64,000 nt of DNA from Prevotella sp. (GCA_016291495.1 JAEEXI010000007.1:62001-126000); one strand, 5' to 3'. Positions 1-13,284 are shown, numbered from the stretch's first letter. Program-made: numbers and translations. Notes: a model not told the origin generated them from the letters alone.

Positions 1-3042
<3,042 letters not shown>

Positions 3043-3068
3043 AAGCGTGTATTTATAGTTTCTACTGA

Positions 3069-3144
3069 CAAAAGTACAAAAAATCCCCATTCGGTTGAAC
3101 CAAATGGGGAGAGTTTCTTTAGTTATGGAATGCAAACGTTTGCA
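3069..3144 (-). promoter_or_regulatory. malQ promoter: LacI-type palindrome TGCAAACGTTTGCA (3131-3144) and -7 element TACTTTTG (3069-3076, minus)
   Basis: Perfect 14-bp palindrome plus Bacteroidetes TAnnTTTG match upstream of malQ. Confidence 0.75.
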
Positions 3145-3145
3145 T

Positions 3146-4462
3146 CTACTTCTGCCTGATGATTGTGACGCAGGCAGCTCCGACGATTAGAAGCACACCC
3201 GACACCATCATCATGGTGGACTGGTGGCTACCAACCAGAGAGAGGACGATACCTCCGCAGAGAGCGGCGATAATCTGGGGAATACAGATGGTTCCGTTGA
3301 ACAAGCCCAGATAGGCACCCATGTGTCCGTAACCTTGCAGGGCATTGGTAACGAAGGTGAACGGCATGGCAAGCATGGCAGCCCAGGCACATCCGATTAA
3401 CAGGAAGGGGATGAACTGCAGATAGGCGTCATGTATAAACGGAACGAGGGCGAAACCGATACTTCCGATGATGAGGCTGACGGCATAGGCAGCCTTGGTA
3501 TTCTTGAACTGGGGTAGTACGGTAGCCCAGATGACAGAGCCGATAGCCTGTACAGCAAAGAGCACACCCACCCAGTTGCCTGCTGCCTGGAAATCGGCAC
3601 TGGCAGGATCGGTCGAATTCCATACGGTTTCAGCAATGGCGCCTGTCGAGTAGTTCCACATATAGAGGAAGGCCGCCCAGCAGAAGAACTGTACCAATCC
3701 TACCTTCCAGAAAGTAGAGGGTGCTTTTCGCAGCAAGGTGAACCAGTTGCCGGATGGCTCATCCTGCTCGTTCATCCCATCCTGCCCATTCACTCCATTA
3801 TACTCCGCATACTCCTGCGGATTCCACTCTTTCACCTTCGAGGTCGTATAGATGACACACAGAATCAGAATGGCGGCACCGATATAGAACGACCAGATGA
3901 CGCTGTCTGGTACTACACCCTTTTCAGCGACATTGCTGATGCCGATGAAGGTGAAGATAAATGGGAAGAGATAGCCTGCCACACTGCCTGCATTGCAGAG
4001 AAACGACTGGATACTGTATGCCTTAGCCTTCTGCTGCTCGTTGACCATGTCACCTACCAGCATCTTGAAAGGCTGCATCGCCATATTGATACTGGTGTCG
4101 AGGAACATCAGAGCGATGAGTCCGAACATCATCGCTGCACTGACTGCCAATCCCAGGGAACCGGCATTGGGTAACAGGCACATCACCAGGACGGCTACGG
4201 TGGCTCCTATAAACAAATAAGGTATACGTCGTCCGAAACGGGTCCATGTCTTGTCACTTAATGAACCTACAATCGGTTGCACCAGGATTCCCATCAATGG
4301 GGGCAGTATCCAGAAATAACTCAGGTTATGCGGATCGGCGCCTAAAGTGGCGAAGATGCGTGAGATATTGGCACTCTGGAGGGCATAGGCAATCTGTACT
4401 CCGAAGAATCCGAAACTTAGGTTCCATAAACTCCAAAACGATAAATTTGGTTTTTGTTTCAT
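3146..4462 (-). CDS. MFS / GPH-like sugar transporter (maltose/maltodextrin uptake)
   Basis: 438 aa, about 12 TM; MKQKPNLSFWSLWNLSFGFFGVQIAYALQSANISRIFATLGA typical of Bacteroidetes SUC/MalA-like transporters; starch locus. Confidence 0.88.
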   Translation of the reverse strand: MKQKPNLSFWSLWNLSFGFFGVQIAYALQSANISRIFATLGADPHNLSYFWILPPLMGILVQPIVGSLSDKTWTRFGRRIPYLFIGATVAVLVMCLLPNAGSLGLAVSAAMMFGLIALMFLDTSINMAMQPFKMLVGDMVNEQQKAKAYSIQSFLCNAGSVAGYLFPFIFTFIGISNVAEKGVVPDSVIWSFYIGAAILILCVIYTTSKVKEWNPQEYAEYNGVNGQDGMNEQDEPSGNWFTLLRKAPSTFWKVGLVQFFCWAAFLYMWNYSTGAIAETVWNSTDPASADFQAAGNWVGVLFAVQAIGSVIWATVLPQFKNTKAAYAVSLIIGSIGFALVPFIHDAYLQFIPFLLIGCAWAAMLAMPFTFVTNALQGYGHMGAYLGLFNGTICIPQIIAALCGGIVLSLVGSHQSTMMMVSGVLLIVGAACVTIIRQK

Positions 4463-4468
4463 AGCTTT

Positions 4469-5494
4469 TTATTTTGTTGTTCCTCTGATAATTAGGCGGG
4501 TACGCACGATGCGGCGCTCCATCTTGTCACGGGGGATGGTGCCTTCCACATGACCGATGAGGATGTCGGCAGCCTCTTCACCGACTTTCACACCCCGTTG
4601 CTCTACCGTAGTCAGCATGGGGTCACAGGCAACGGCACGCTGACCGTTGGTGAAACCGCAGATGGAGATGTCGTCCGGAACTTTGAAGCCCATGCGTTTG
4701 GCGGTATAGAGAATTCCTATTGCCGTATCGTCGTTGACGGCAAAGAATCCGTTGGGGGGGGCGGAACTTTGGAGAATCTCCGGGGTAATCGCTTCAGCAT
4801 CTGTCCGGTTGTCACAGAAACGCATTAGTTCCGGATCGGGCTGAATGCCGTGTTTCAACAAGGCATCCTTATAACCGTTGTAGCGGTTCTTGGAGATTTC
4901 CAATGTCATTGAAGAGCCATAGAACGCAATACGGTTACAGCCAGTCTCTATCAGGTGCGATACGGCATTATAGGCTCCCATATAGTCATCGACCACCACA
5001 CGGCTGGCGTTGACGCCTGTGCAGATACGGTCGTAAAAGACCAGTGGTACGCCAGCATCGATTAACCGTTGGAAATGGTCATACTTCTGAGTGTCCTTTG
5101 CTTGGGAGACAATGATACCGCACACCTTGTTCTCATAGAACCATTGGCAGATTCTGACCTCCTTTTCGTATTGCTCGTTACTTTGCGCTACTATGATACG
5201 GTAGCCGTGTGCGGAGGCCTCTTCTTCGATGCCGGAGAGGATGGACGAGAAGTAGAAGTGAGTGAACTCCGGGATGATGACCCCGATGACTTTGATGGGC
5301 TGTACTTTAGAATGGCGCAGTGACTCTGCAATTACGTTTGGGGTGAAATTATGTTCACGAGCATATTGCTGAATGGCGGCACGTCGCTCCGCAGAGATAC
5401 GGGGCGAGTCTTTCAAGGCTCGTGAGACGGTTGCCACGCTGATACCCAATTCGCGGGCAATGTCTTTCATCGTCAAGGGAGTATGCTCTTCCAT
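4469..5494 (-). CDS. LacI-family transcriptional regulator
   Basis: N-terminal HTH MKDIARELGISVATVSRALKDSPRISAERRAAI and periplasmic-binding-like domain; start set at MEEHTPLTMKDIA. Confidence 0.95.
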   Translation of the reverse strand: MEEHTPLTMKDIARELGISVATVSRALKDSPRISAERRAAIQQYAREHNFTPNVIAESLRHSKVQPIKVIGVIIPEFTHFYFSSILSGIEEEASAHGYRIIVAQSNEQYEKEVRICQWFYENKVCGIIVSQAKDTQKYDHFQRLIDAGVPLVFYDRICTGVNASRVVVDDYMGAYNAVSHLIETGCNRIAFYGSSMTLEISKNRYNGYKDALLKHGIQPDPELMRFCDNRTDAEAITPEILQSSAPPNGFFAVNDDTAIGILYTAKRMGFKVPDDISICGFTNGQRAVACDPMLTTVEQRGVKVGEEAADILIGHVEGTIPRDKMERRIVRTRLIIRGTTK

Positions 5495-5518
5495 TTCCTG
5501 GTTTTTAGTTTCACGATG

Positions 5519-5658
5519 CAAAGGTATAGAAAAGTTTCTTTCGGTGTTTTCTACCTTATTTATTTTATAGAGTGCCCAACGTGCAAACGTTTGCATTTCT
5601 TACATAACGAATTTAACTCAAAAAAAGTATGAACGAATGCAAACAAATTCTATCTTTG
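5519..5658. promoter_or_regulatory. Divergent lacI/susC promoter region with central operator TGCAAACGTTTGCA (5582-5595)
   Basis: -7 elements TACCTTTG (minus, 5519-5526) and TATCTTTG (plus, 5651-5658), each 56 nt from the palindrome edge. Confidence 0.8.
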
Positions 5659-5724
5659 CAACGAGATTCGAGAGAATTTTATTTTATAAAACTTAAAACA
5701 ACATATTAACTTAAAGAATTAAAA

Positions 5725-8700
5725 ATGAAGCAGGTAAACATTACAACTCCGTTAAGGATGCTGGTCCTGATGCTAGGACTCTTTCTTTCGGTGGGAGCCT
5801 TTGCACAGATTGATGTCAAAGGTCATGTTAAGGATGCTCAAGGCGAACCGATTATCGGTGCGACGGTACGTGTAGTAGGAACACAGACTGCTACGGTATC
5901 TGACTTCGACGGTAATTTCGCCTTGAAGGCTAACCAAGGTGCTGACATTAGCGTGTCGTACGTGGGCTATCAGACCCAGACCGTGAAGGCAGCTGCTAAT
6001 CTCGAGATTACTCTTCAGGAGGATGCCGCTGTCCTCGACAACGTGGTTGTCATCGGTTACGGTCGTGCCAAGAAGAATGACCTGACCGGTTCTGTAACGG
6101 CTCTGAAACCTGATGAGATGAACCACGGTCTTCAGACTTCTGCACAGGACATGTTGCAGGGTAAGGTTGCCGGTGTGAATATCACGAACAGTGGTGGTGC
6201 TCCTGGTGCAGGTGCTACCATCCGTATCCGTGGTGGCTCGTCGCTGAATGCCTCTAACGATCCTCTGATTGTGATTGACGGTCTTGCTATGGATAGCTAT
6301 GGAGCCTCCGGTTCTGACAATGCACTCTCCATGGTCAACCCGAATGATATCGAGAGTTTCACAGTCTTGAAAGATGCTTCCGCTACTGCCATCTATGGTA
6401 GTCGCGCTTCTAACGGCGTGATCATCATCACTACCAAGAAGGGACGTAAGGGTGCTCGTCCTCAGATTTCTTACAATGGTAATGTGTCAGTGAGTACGGT
6501 AAAGAATACCCTTGACGTCATGAATGCAGACCAGTTTATTGATTTTGCAAAAGGACTGTCACAGCGTTATAAGGGCTATACCACTGATGAGGAATGGCTT
6601 GCAAGTCCGGAGTATGCCAACTTAGGCTACTATGACGAAGCAGGTAACCATTTGTTTGCTAATACCGATTGGCAGGATCAGATTTACCGTACTGCTGTCA
6701 GCACCGATCACAATATTACGCTGACTGGCGGACTGAAGAACATGCCTTACCGCGTATCGCTGGGCTATACTTACCAGAACGGTATCCTGAAGACCAGCAA
6801 CTACCAGCGCTATACTGCCAGTGTGAATGTTTCTCCCTCGTTCCTGGACGACCATCTGAACTTCAACATCAATGCGAAGGGAATGTACTCCAAGACACGT
6901 TGGGCCGATCAGGGCGCCATCGGCAGTGCTATGGGCATGGATCCGACGAAGCCCATTAATGCAAGTACAGCTCAGCAGGCAAAGGATTATGCCGGCTATT
7001 GGCAGTGGAGCTATCCTACCGTTCGCCCTGATACAGAGTGGACCAATGGTGTCAACAATACGGCAGTGGGTAACCCCGTTGCCCAGTTAAACAATCTAGA
7101 CAGTCAGGGTAAGACCAAGACTTTCATCGGTAACATTGAGGCTGACTATAAGATTCACGGTTTCGAGGACTTGCATCTTCACATGAATATGGGTGCTGAT
7201 GTGAGCAGGGGTAATACCAACTTTACCAACAGCCCGTATTCTTATAGTACTGGAACTTACTATTATGGTAGAACAGGTTGGGGCAAGCGTGATACGTACA
7301 ACCTCTCGTTCAACCTCTATGCACAGTATATGAAAGACTTTGCCAAAGTCCATCACTTGGATGTCATGGCAGGTTATGAGTGGCAGCACTTCCACCAGAA
7401 GTATGATTCGTTCGATACCGGTTACTATCCTCTGACGAATACAGAGCACCCAGGCGAGCAATATCTGCCCTCCGAGACATTGCCTTATGAGAGCGAGAAC
7501 TACCTCGTATCCTTCTTCGGTCGTCTGAACTACACCCTGATGGACCGCTATATGCTCACCTTCACGTTGCGTGATGACGGTTCTTCCCGTTTCTCTAAGG
7601 ATCAGCGCTGGGGTGTGTTCCCCTCTCTCGCCCTTGCATGGAAAATCAACGAAGAGCCGTTCCTGAAGAAAGCCAACTGGCTGTCAGACCTGAAGCTCCG
7701 CTTAGGCTGGGGTAAGACCGGTCAGCAGGAGGGTATTGGTGACTATACTTATATTCCAACTTACCTGCCTAACACGCAGGGCGCCTATTATATGCTGTTT
7801 GGCGAAGGCATTACCTATCGCCCAGACGCTTATAACGCCAATCTGACTTGGGAGAAGACTACCACATGGAACGTTGGTATCGACTTTGGTATCCTGAACG
7901 ACCGCTTGACAGCTAACATCGACTGGTACTATCGTAAGACGACCGACCTGATCAACGACGTCGTCATTCCTGTAGGAACTAACTTCGCCAATAAGGTGGT
8001 CAGCAATATCGGAGCCTTGCATAATACCGGTATTGAGCTGTCACTGAACTGGCGTGCTATCCAAAGCAAAGACTGGCAGTGGACATTGGGCTATAACTTT
8101 ACTTGGAACAAGAGTAAGATTGACGAATTGACCAAAGCCAACAATCCTAATTATAAGATCCTGCATGGAGGCTACGCTGCCGGTGACGGTACCACCAATG
8201 GTATCAAGGCATGGATGGTGGGTCATCCTGTAGAGGCGTTTTATACCTATCAGCAGGTATATGATGTGAACGGACAGCCAATTAACGGTCAGTTTGTAGA
8301 CCGTAACGGTAATGGAATCATTGATGAGGATGACCGCTATTTCTACAAGAAGAGTACTCCCGATGTGACCATGGGCTTTACCTCTAAGCTCATTTACAAG
8401 AACTGGGACTTCAGCTTCTCTGCTCGTGCCAGCATCAACAACTATGTGTATAACGCCGTCCAGGCAGGAACAGGCTCCAACCTGAACATCACACAGGTTT
8501 ATAATGGCAGTACTTGGCACAACGTCCTGGTGGATGTCGTTCCCAAGCAGTGGTATTCTTTGGTCGCACGTGAGTCGTTGAGCGACTACTTTATCCAGAA
8601 TGCCTCTTTCATCAAATTGGATAACATTACTCTTGGCTATTCGTTCAAGAAGTTCTTCTCACTGCCACTCACTGGTCGTGTGTATGCAACAGCTCAGAAC

Positions 8701-8814
8701 GTTCTTACGATTACGAAATACAAGGGTATCGATCCCGAAATCGATGGTGGCTATGATGGCAACATCTATCCACGTCCATTCGTCGGAATCCTTGGTCTGA
8801 ACTTGAATTTCTAA
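5725..8814 (+). CDS. susC: SusC/RagA-family TonB-linked outer membrane transporter
   Basis: 1029 aa; carboxypeptidase-like N-domain (GHVKDAQGEPIIGATVRVVGT), plug motif (VVVIGYGRAKKNDLTGSV), C-terminal barrel ending LGLNLNF. Confidence 0.96.
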   Translation: MKQVNITTPLRMLVLMLGLFLSVGAFAQIDVKGHVKDAQGEPIIGATVRVVGTQTATVSDFDGNFALKANQGADISVSYVGYQTQTVKAAANLEITLQEDAAVLDNVVVIGYGRAKKNDLTGSVTALKPDEMNHGLQTSAQDMLQGKVAGVNITNSGGAPGAGATIRIRGGSSLNASNDPLIVIDGLAMDSYGASGSDNALSMVNPNDIESFTVLKDASATAIYGSRASNGVIIITTKKGRKGARPQISYNGNVSVSTVKNTLDVMNADQFIDFAKGLSQRYKGYTTDEEWLASPEYANLGYYDEAGNHLFANTDWQDQIYRTAVSTDHNITLTGGLKNMPYRVSLGYTYQNGILKTSNYQRYTASVNVSPSFLDDHLNFNINAKGMYSKTRWADQGAIGSAMGMDPTKPINASTAQQAKDYAGYWQWSYPTVRPDTEWTNGVNNTAVGNPVAQLNNLDSQGKTKTFIGNIEADYKIHGFEDLHLHMNMGADVSRGNTNFTNSPYSYSTGTYYYGRTGWGKRDTYNLSFNLYAQYMKDFAKVHHLDVMAGYEWQHFHQKYDSFDTGYYPLTNTEHPGEQYLPSETLPYESENYLVSFFGRLNYTLMDRYMLTFTLRDDGSSRFSKDQRWGVFPSLALAWKINEEPFLKKANWLSDLKLRLGWGKTGQQEGIGDYTYIPTYLPNTQGAYYMLFGEGITYRPDAYNANLTWEKTTTWNVGIDFGILNDRLTANIDWYYRKTTDLINDVVIPVGTNFANKVVSNIGALHNTGIELSLNWRAIQSKDWQWTLGYNFTWNKSKIDELTKANNPNYKILHGGYAAGDGTTNGIKAWMVGHPVEAFYTYQQVYDVNGQPINGQFVDRNGNGIIDEDDRYFYKKSTPDVTMGFTSKLIYKNWDFSFSARASINNYVYNAVQAGTGSNLNITQVYNGSTWHNVLVDVVPKQWYSLVARESLSDYFIQNASFIKLDNITLGYSFKKFFSLPLTGRVYATAQNVLTITKYKGIDPEIDGGYDGNIYPRPFVGILGLNLNF

Positions 8815-8829
8815 ACCTAAAACAAGGAA

Positions 8830-10458
8830 ATGATTATGAAATTAAATAGTATCAAAACATTGATCCCTGCCGTAGCTTTGGCATTGTCAATGGGATTCAC
8901 GTCGTGCACCAAGGACCTGGATGTGGAGAATATCAACCCACGACAGACCAGTGACTTGAATACGGATGCACTGCTGAATAAGATTTATTCCAGCTTTGTC
9001 CTGACAGGACAGAAAGGTCCTGGTAGTAATGATGAATGGAAGGATATTAAAGACCTGGACGAAGGTCGTTCTGAATTCTTCCGTATGAGTTGGGAGCTGA
9101 ATGAGTTCACCTCTGATGAGGCCAGCTGGGTATGGTGGTCTGACGGTGGTTTGCGTGACCTCGTGACCAATACTTACTCTGAGGGTAATGAGCGTTGCAC
9201 AGGTTTCTACTATCGTGCTTATTTCACCATTACACTTTGTAATTTCTATCTTGATCAGGTGGCCGATGACGGTACTACAGATGTGAAGCAGAAACGTGCA
9301 GAAGTTCGTTTTATCCGTGCTTTGGCCTACTGGTATGTCATGGACCTCTTCGGAAATGCAGCTTTCACAGAGCATGTCAGTGCTGAACCAGGTGTGCGTT
9401 ATACCCGTGCAGATTACTTTGCATATATTGAAAAGGAGCTGACAGAGATAGAAGAAGACATGGGTGCGCCGGGTTCACTTCCTTATGGCCGTGTAGATAA
9501 GGTCGCCAACTGGCTGTTGAAGGCTCGTCTTTATCTGAATGCTGAGGTTTATACAGGAACCGCACGTTGGGCAGATGCCAAGACTTATGCAGAAAAAGCG
9601 ATTAACAATGGCTACTATCACCTGAATACTACAGGAAAGGGCGGCTATTCTGCTTATCAGTTGCTGTTCCTTGCTGATAACGACACCAATGGTGCTCAAT
9701 ATGAGGCAGTGTTCCCCATCTTGCATGATGGTATTAACACAACCAGTCATGGTGCGATGAACATGCTCGTATTGTCCAGTTATTCTGGTTCGATGAGTAA
9801 TGACATTCCTTCTGGAACGGATAATGGCTGGGGTCGATGCAACCGTGTAAAAGGAACATTGACAGACCGTTTCTTCGGATCGACGACAGTTCCTGCTACT
9901 GGTAATTTGGCCGAGATTATTGCCTTGGCAGGTGACGACCGTGCGCTGATTTATCCGAATAAGCCTTACTCCCGTTATATCACAGACCTTGACGATCAGG
10001 AAGTAGGCTACGGTTGTGTGAAGTTCCGCAATGTCCGTTCTGATGGCCAGCCTGCCAGTGCTCAAGCCAAGGTTGACACAGACCTGCCGTTGATGCGTCT
10101 TGCAGAGGCTTATCTGACTTATGCAGAAGCAGAGACCCGTCTGAATGGTAGCACCTCTGCCGCAACGGGTATGATTGATGCTCTGCGTAATCGTGCTCAC
10201 GCTTCAACCAAGAGTGCTTATTCTTTGGATGACATTTTCAACGAATGGTCGAAGGAGTTCTGGTTTGAGGGTCGCCGTCGTGTCGATATGATTCGTTTCG
10301 GACGCTTTGGCGGTCAGTCAAGTTTCCGTTGGGAGTGGATGGGTAACTCATATGAGGGTTCTCAGTTCCCTGCCTATCGTAATATCTTCCCGATACCTGT
10401 CAATGATCTTGAGAATAACCCGAATCTGAGACAAAATGACGGTTATCGCGACCAATAA
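8830..10458 (+). CDS. susD: SusD/RagB-family nutrient-binding outer membrane lipoprotein
   Basis: Lipobox (SMGFTSCTKD); SusD C-terminal pattern (EFWFEGRRRVDMIRFGRF, FPIPVNDLENNPNLRQNDGY); follows susC. Confidence 0.95.
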   Translation: MIMKLNSIKTLIPAVALALSMGFTSCTKDLDVENINPRQTSDLNTDALLNKIYSSFVLTGQKGPGSNDEWKDIKDLDEGRSEFFRMSWELNEFTSDEASWVWWSDGGLRDLVTNTYSEGNERCTGFYYRAYFTITLCNFYLDQVADDGTTDVKQKRAEVRFIRALAYWYVMDLFGNAAFTEHVSAEPGVRYTRADYFAYIEKELTEIEEDMGAPGSLPYGRVDKVANWLLKARLYLNAEVYTGTARWADAKTYAEKAINNGYYHLNTTGKGGYSAYQLLFLADNDTNGAQYEAVFPILHDGINTTSHGAMNMLVLSSYSGSMSNDIPSGTDNGWGRCNRVKGTLTDRFFGSTTVPATGNLAEIIALAGDDRALIYPNKPYSRYITDLDDQEVGYGCVKFRNVRSDGQPASAQAKVDTDLPLMRLAEAYLTYAEAETRLNGSTSAATGMIDALRNRAHASTKSAYSLDDIFNEWSKEFWFEGRRRVDMIRFGRFGGQSSFRWEWMGNSYEGSQFPAYRNIFPIPVNDLENNPNLRQNDGYRDQ

Positions 10459-10492
10459 GAATTAGGAATATAACATGATAATCCGAAAAGAT

Positions 10493-11671
10493 ATGAAAAA
10501 GATATATAATAGTCTGCTTTTAGCCATGGTAGCTGTATTGCCGATGCTCACTTCCTGTAGTGATGACAATGGCAGCAATCCTACGCTGACTTTGCCCGAG
10601 ACTTTCGTGCTTAATACACCGGAGTTTGCAGCAAATAATGTCTATGACTTGCCTGCTTCAAAGTTTGTGAACCTGACGGTCAATACCCAGCCTAATTATG
10701 GTGGCTGGCCTGCAGCAGTGACCTATGCGGTACAGATTTCTCTGGACGACAAGAATGCGGATGGTTGGAAAGAGCTTTCCGCCACCTATACCTCTACAGT
10801 TATCAATATCAATGCATCCGCCCTGAATGTTGCAGTATTGGAAATGTACCGTGCTGCTCATGAAGATGCTACTCCTGAGGGTGTTATGCCTCTATATGTA
10901 CGTCTTCGCGCATACCTGGCTGATTCTGATTATGAAAACTTAGGTGAGGTATTCTCTAATACGATTAAATTGAATGTACTGACTTATGAGCCTGAAACTG
11001 ATATAACATTGCCAACTCAGGTCTTTGTCTGTGGTAATTCTATCGATGAAGCTTGGACAACATGGAAACCGTTGACTCCTGTCTTTGATAGTGGAAAAGG
11101 CAAGGACGGACGTTTCTACACCATGATCTACAACGGTGCCGACGGCTTCAAGTGGGGCTTTAAGGAGAAAGACTGGTTCGGCTATGATATGATTGACGAG
11201 TTTGACAATCAGGTAGAAGGAATGGAAATCACGGCAGACGGCGATGGAAACATCGTATTCAGCAAAGCTGGCTGGTATGTACTGGAATTCATCACGAAGA
11301 TTGTTGGTGATGAGATTAAGGTGAAGCTGGTGGTTGCTCCTGGTAAGGCTTGCGTTACTGGTAACTGCGTGGATAATGGTAGCTGGAGCGGTGTTGAGAT
11401 GACGGCTCCTGCAGGCAAGGGCGAATGGACCTTCAGCGACTGGACACCTGCAGCAGGCGATCCTGCAGAGCTCCGAGCCTTTATCGTTGTTCCTGGCGAG
11501 GACTGGTGGCGTACAGAGTTTACCGTTGTCGACGGCAAGATCGTTTGGCGTGACAAGGAGCACAACTGTGATGGTAACTGGAGAGATGATGTTGGTCCAG
11601 AATACTCTATTGAGGTTATCGGTAAGACCTTGAAGGTGAACTTCGATAACAATACGGGTACTGTAGAATAA
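10493..11671 (+). CDS. SusE-like outer membrane lipoprotein
   Basis: Lipobox (LTSCSDDNG), SusE N-terminal Ig-like domain and C-terminal starch-binding-like domain; start at MKKIYNSLLL. Confidence 0.85.
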   Translation: MKKIYNSLLLAMVAVLPMLTSCSDDNGSNPTLTLPETFVLNTPEFAANNVYDLPASKFVNLTVNTQPNYGGWPAAVTYAVQISLDDKNADGWKELSATYTSTVININASALNVAVLEMYRAAHEDATPEGVMPLYVRLRAYLADSDYENLGEVFSNTIKLNVLTYEPETDITLPTQVFVCGNSIDEAWTTWKPLTPVFDSGKGKDGRFYTMIYNGADGFKWGFKEKDWFGYDMIDEFDNQVEGMEITADGDGNIVFSKAGWYVLEFITKIVGDEIKVKLVVAPGKACVTGNCVDNGSWSGVEMTAPAGKGEWTFSDWTPAAGDPAELRAFIVVPGEDWWRTEFTVVDGKIVWRDKEHNCDGNWRDDVGPEYSIEVIGKTLKVNFDNNTGTVE

Positions 11672-11681
11672 TAAAAAAATA

Positions 11682-13166
11682 ATGAATCGTATGAAGAAAC
11701 ATATGTTATTAGGTGGAATGCTGCTCTGTGCAGCAGCATTCACCTCTTGTAACGAGGATTTTGACAACTGGGCAAGTCCACAGTCAAATGTGCCGGGTGC
11801 TGATGTTGCACCCTATGGTATCACGGTGGCTCCTGGCAGTCAGTCGAATATCGTGATGGATAATGCCACTGAAAACTCGCAGATTATTGCAGTATCTACC
11901 AAACAGAAGGAAGTGGCTTCCATCGAATTGAGGGGTATGACTATCAATGGAGTAAATCTTCCCTATACTTATGAAAAGGGTGCTGTCTCTGTGAATACCC
12001 AGAAGTTGGATTCTCTGGTAGAGATTTCTATGCTCGACCGTTCTGCCACTCCTCACGCTGTGACGGTAAAGACGCTGTGGTCGGCCGTTTTGGCAACGGG
12101 TGAGGCTGTTCCCTTTGAGTCAGAGACAGAGATTACGCTGACCCCGTATTCGAATACTCCAAAAATAGATGTGAATGGTTATGTCCTGTTGGGTGACTTC
12201 GCAAGCGGTATGTGGGACAAATCGAATCCTGTTAGAATGACACAGGTTGAGCCTGGCGTCTATCAGGCATTGGTGACGACTAAAAGTGAAGGAGACAACT
12301 GGTATAAATTCTATAGCGGAACACCATGGGCAGAGAGTGCAGATCCAGACTGGGGCGCAGTCGATGGTGCCGCTATGGGTTGTGAGATTAATGGTGATGG
12401 CACTTCTCCTAACTTGCTTGTTTGGAAGGATGACCCACGTTTTGGTAAGTTCGAGACTCCTGTTATCAAAGGAGCTGGTGACTGGCTGGTTACCATTGAT
12501 ATGAACAAGTTGTATTTCAAGTATGAGCCGAAGGAGACGAAGTATTATGTAGTTGGCGAACCTAATGGTTGGAGTACGGATAATAAGAATTGTCTGTTCT
12601 ATGCACAGGGCGGCAATGTTTATAACTATACCACCTATTGGCCTAACCAGTGGAGTCTGAAGATCTGGGATCAGGATCACTTTGGTGACTGGGCTGCTTG
12701 TTGGGGAGGCGTAAATGGCTCTACCGAAGCGAAGGGTACACTCGTGAATAGTGATGCTGGTGCTTTCGGACCGAGTGAGTCTGGTGCATGGGCTATTCTG
12801 ACCATCAATATGGGTACGAAGGAATATGAGTGGACCATCATAGAGGAGCCTACTACCTACCAGAGCATTTCACTCATTGGCGGTTTCAACGAATGGAGTG
12901 GTGATGTTGATCTTACACAGTTGGAGAAAGCTCCACATAACTGGTATGTCCGCTACACTCTCGAGAGCGATACCGAGTTGAAGTTCCGTGCTAACCATAA
13001 TTGGGATACCAAAGACTGGGGTAGCGACGGTAGTGGTGAAATTAACGAGGAGAAGTACTATGTAACACCTGGCGGTGGCAATATCAAAGTTCCTGCTGGT
13101 ACTTACGACTTCTATCTGAACGACATCACCGGCAACTGGAGTATTGCTTGGGTAGCAGCAGAATAA
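11682..13166 (+). CDS. SusF/SusE-like starch-binding outer membrane lipoprotein
   Basis: Lipobox (AFTSCNEDFD); repeated starch-binding modules (VVGEPNGWSTDNKN, LIGGFNEWSGDVDL). Confidence 0.85.
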   Translation: MNRMKKHMLLGGMLLCAAAFTSCNEDFDNWASPQSNVPGADVAPYGITVAPGSQSNIVMDNATENSQIIAVSTKQKEVASIELRGMTINGVNLPYTYEKGAVSVNTQKLDSLVEISMLDRSATPHAVTVKTLWSAVLATGEAVPFESETEITLTPYSNTPKIDVNGYVLLGDFASGMWDKSNPVRMTQVEPGVYQALVTTKSEGDNWYKFYSGTPWAESADPDWGAVDGAAMGCEINGDGTSPNLLVWKDDPRFGKFETPVIKGAGDWLVTIDMNKLYFKYEPKETKYYVVGEPNGWSTDNKNCLFYAQGGNVYNYTTYWPNQWSLKIWDQDHFGDWAACWGGVNGSTEAKGTLVNSDAGAFGPSESGAWAILTINMGTKEYEWTIIEEPTTYQSISLIGGFNEWSGDVDLTQLEKAPHNWYVRYTLESDTELKFRANHNWDTKDWGSDGSGEINEEKYYVTPGGGNIKVPAGTYDFYLNDITGNWSIAWVAAE

Positions 13167-13189
13167 TAATCTTATCTCGAATACGTTAG

Positions 13190-13225
13190 GGCGGGTCGTT
13201 TCTATACAACGACCCGCCTTTATTT
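13190..13225 (+). terminator. Intrinsic terminator after the susCDEF-like operon
   Basis: GGCGGGTCGTT (13190-13200), TCTATAC, AACGACCCGCC (13208-13218), then TTTATTTAT; 11-bp perfect stem. Confidence 0.85.
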
Positions 13226-13231
13226 ATGATT

Positions 13232-13284
13232 AACCCTGCCTTATCGTTCAATAAGGCAGGGTTATTTCCCAATAAGGCAGGGTT
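13232..13284. repeat. Three copies of ATAAGGCAGGGTT: one inverted pair plus a third direct copy
   Basis: AACCCTGCCTTAT 13232-13244; ATAAGGCAGGGTT 13251-13263 and 13272-13284, the direct copies offset by 21 bp. Confidence 0.85.

Noticed and set aside
9475-10200. 241-aa minus-strand ORF opposite susD
   Set aside because: Antisense shadow of a confident SusD CDS
10940-11767. 275-aa minus-strand ORF opposite the SusE-like gene
   Set aside because: Low-complexity shadow ORF caused by codon bias of the plus-strand gene; no recognisable domain and no promoter element noted
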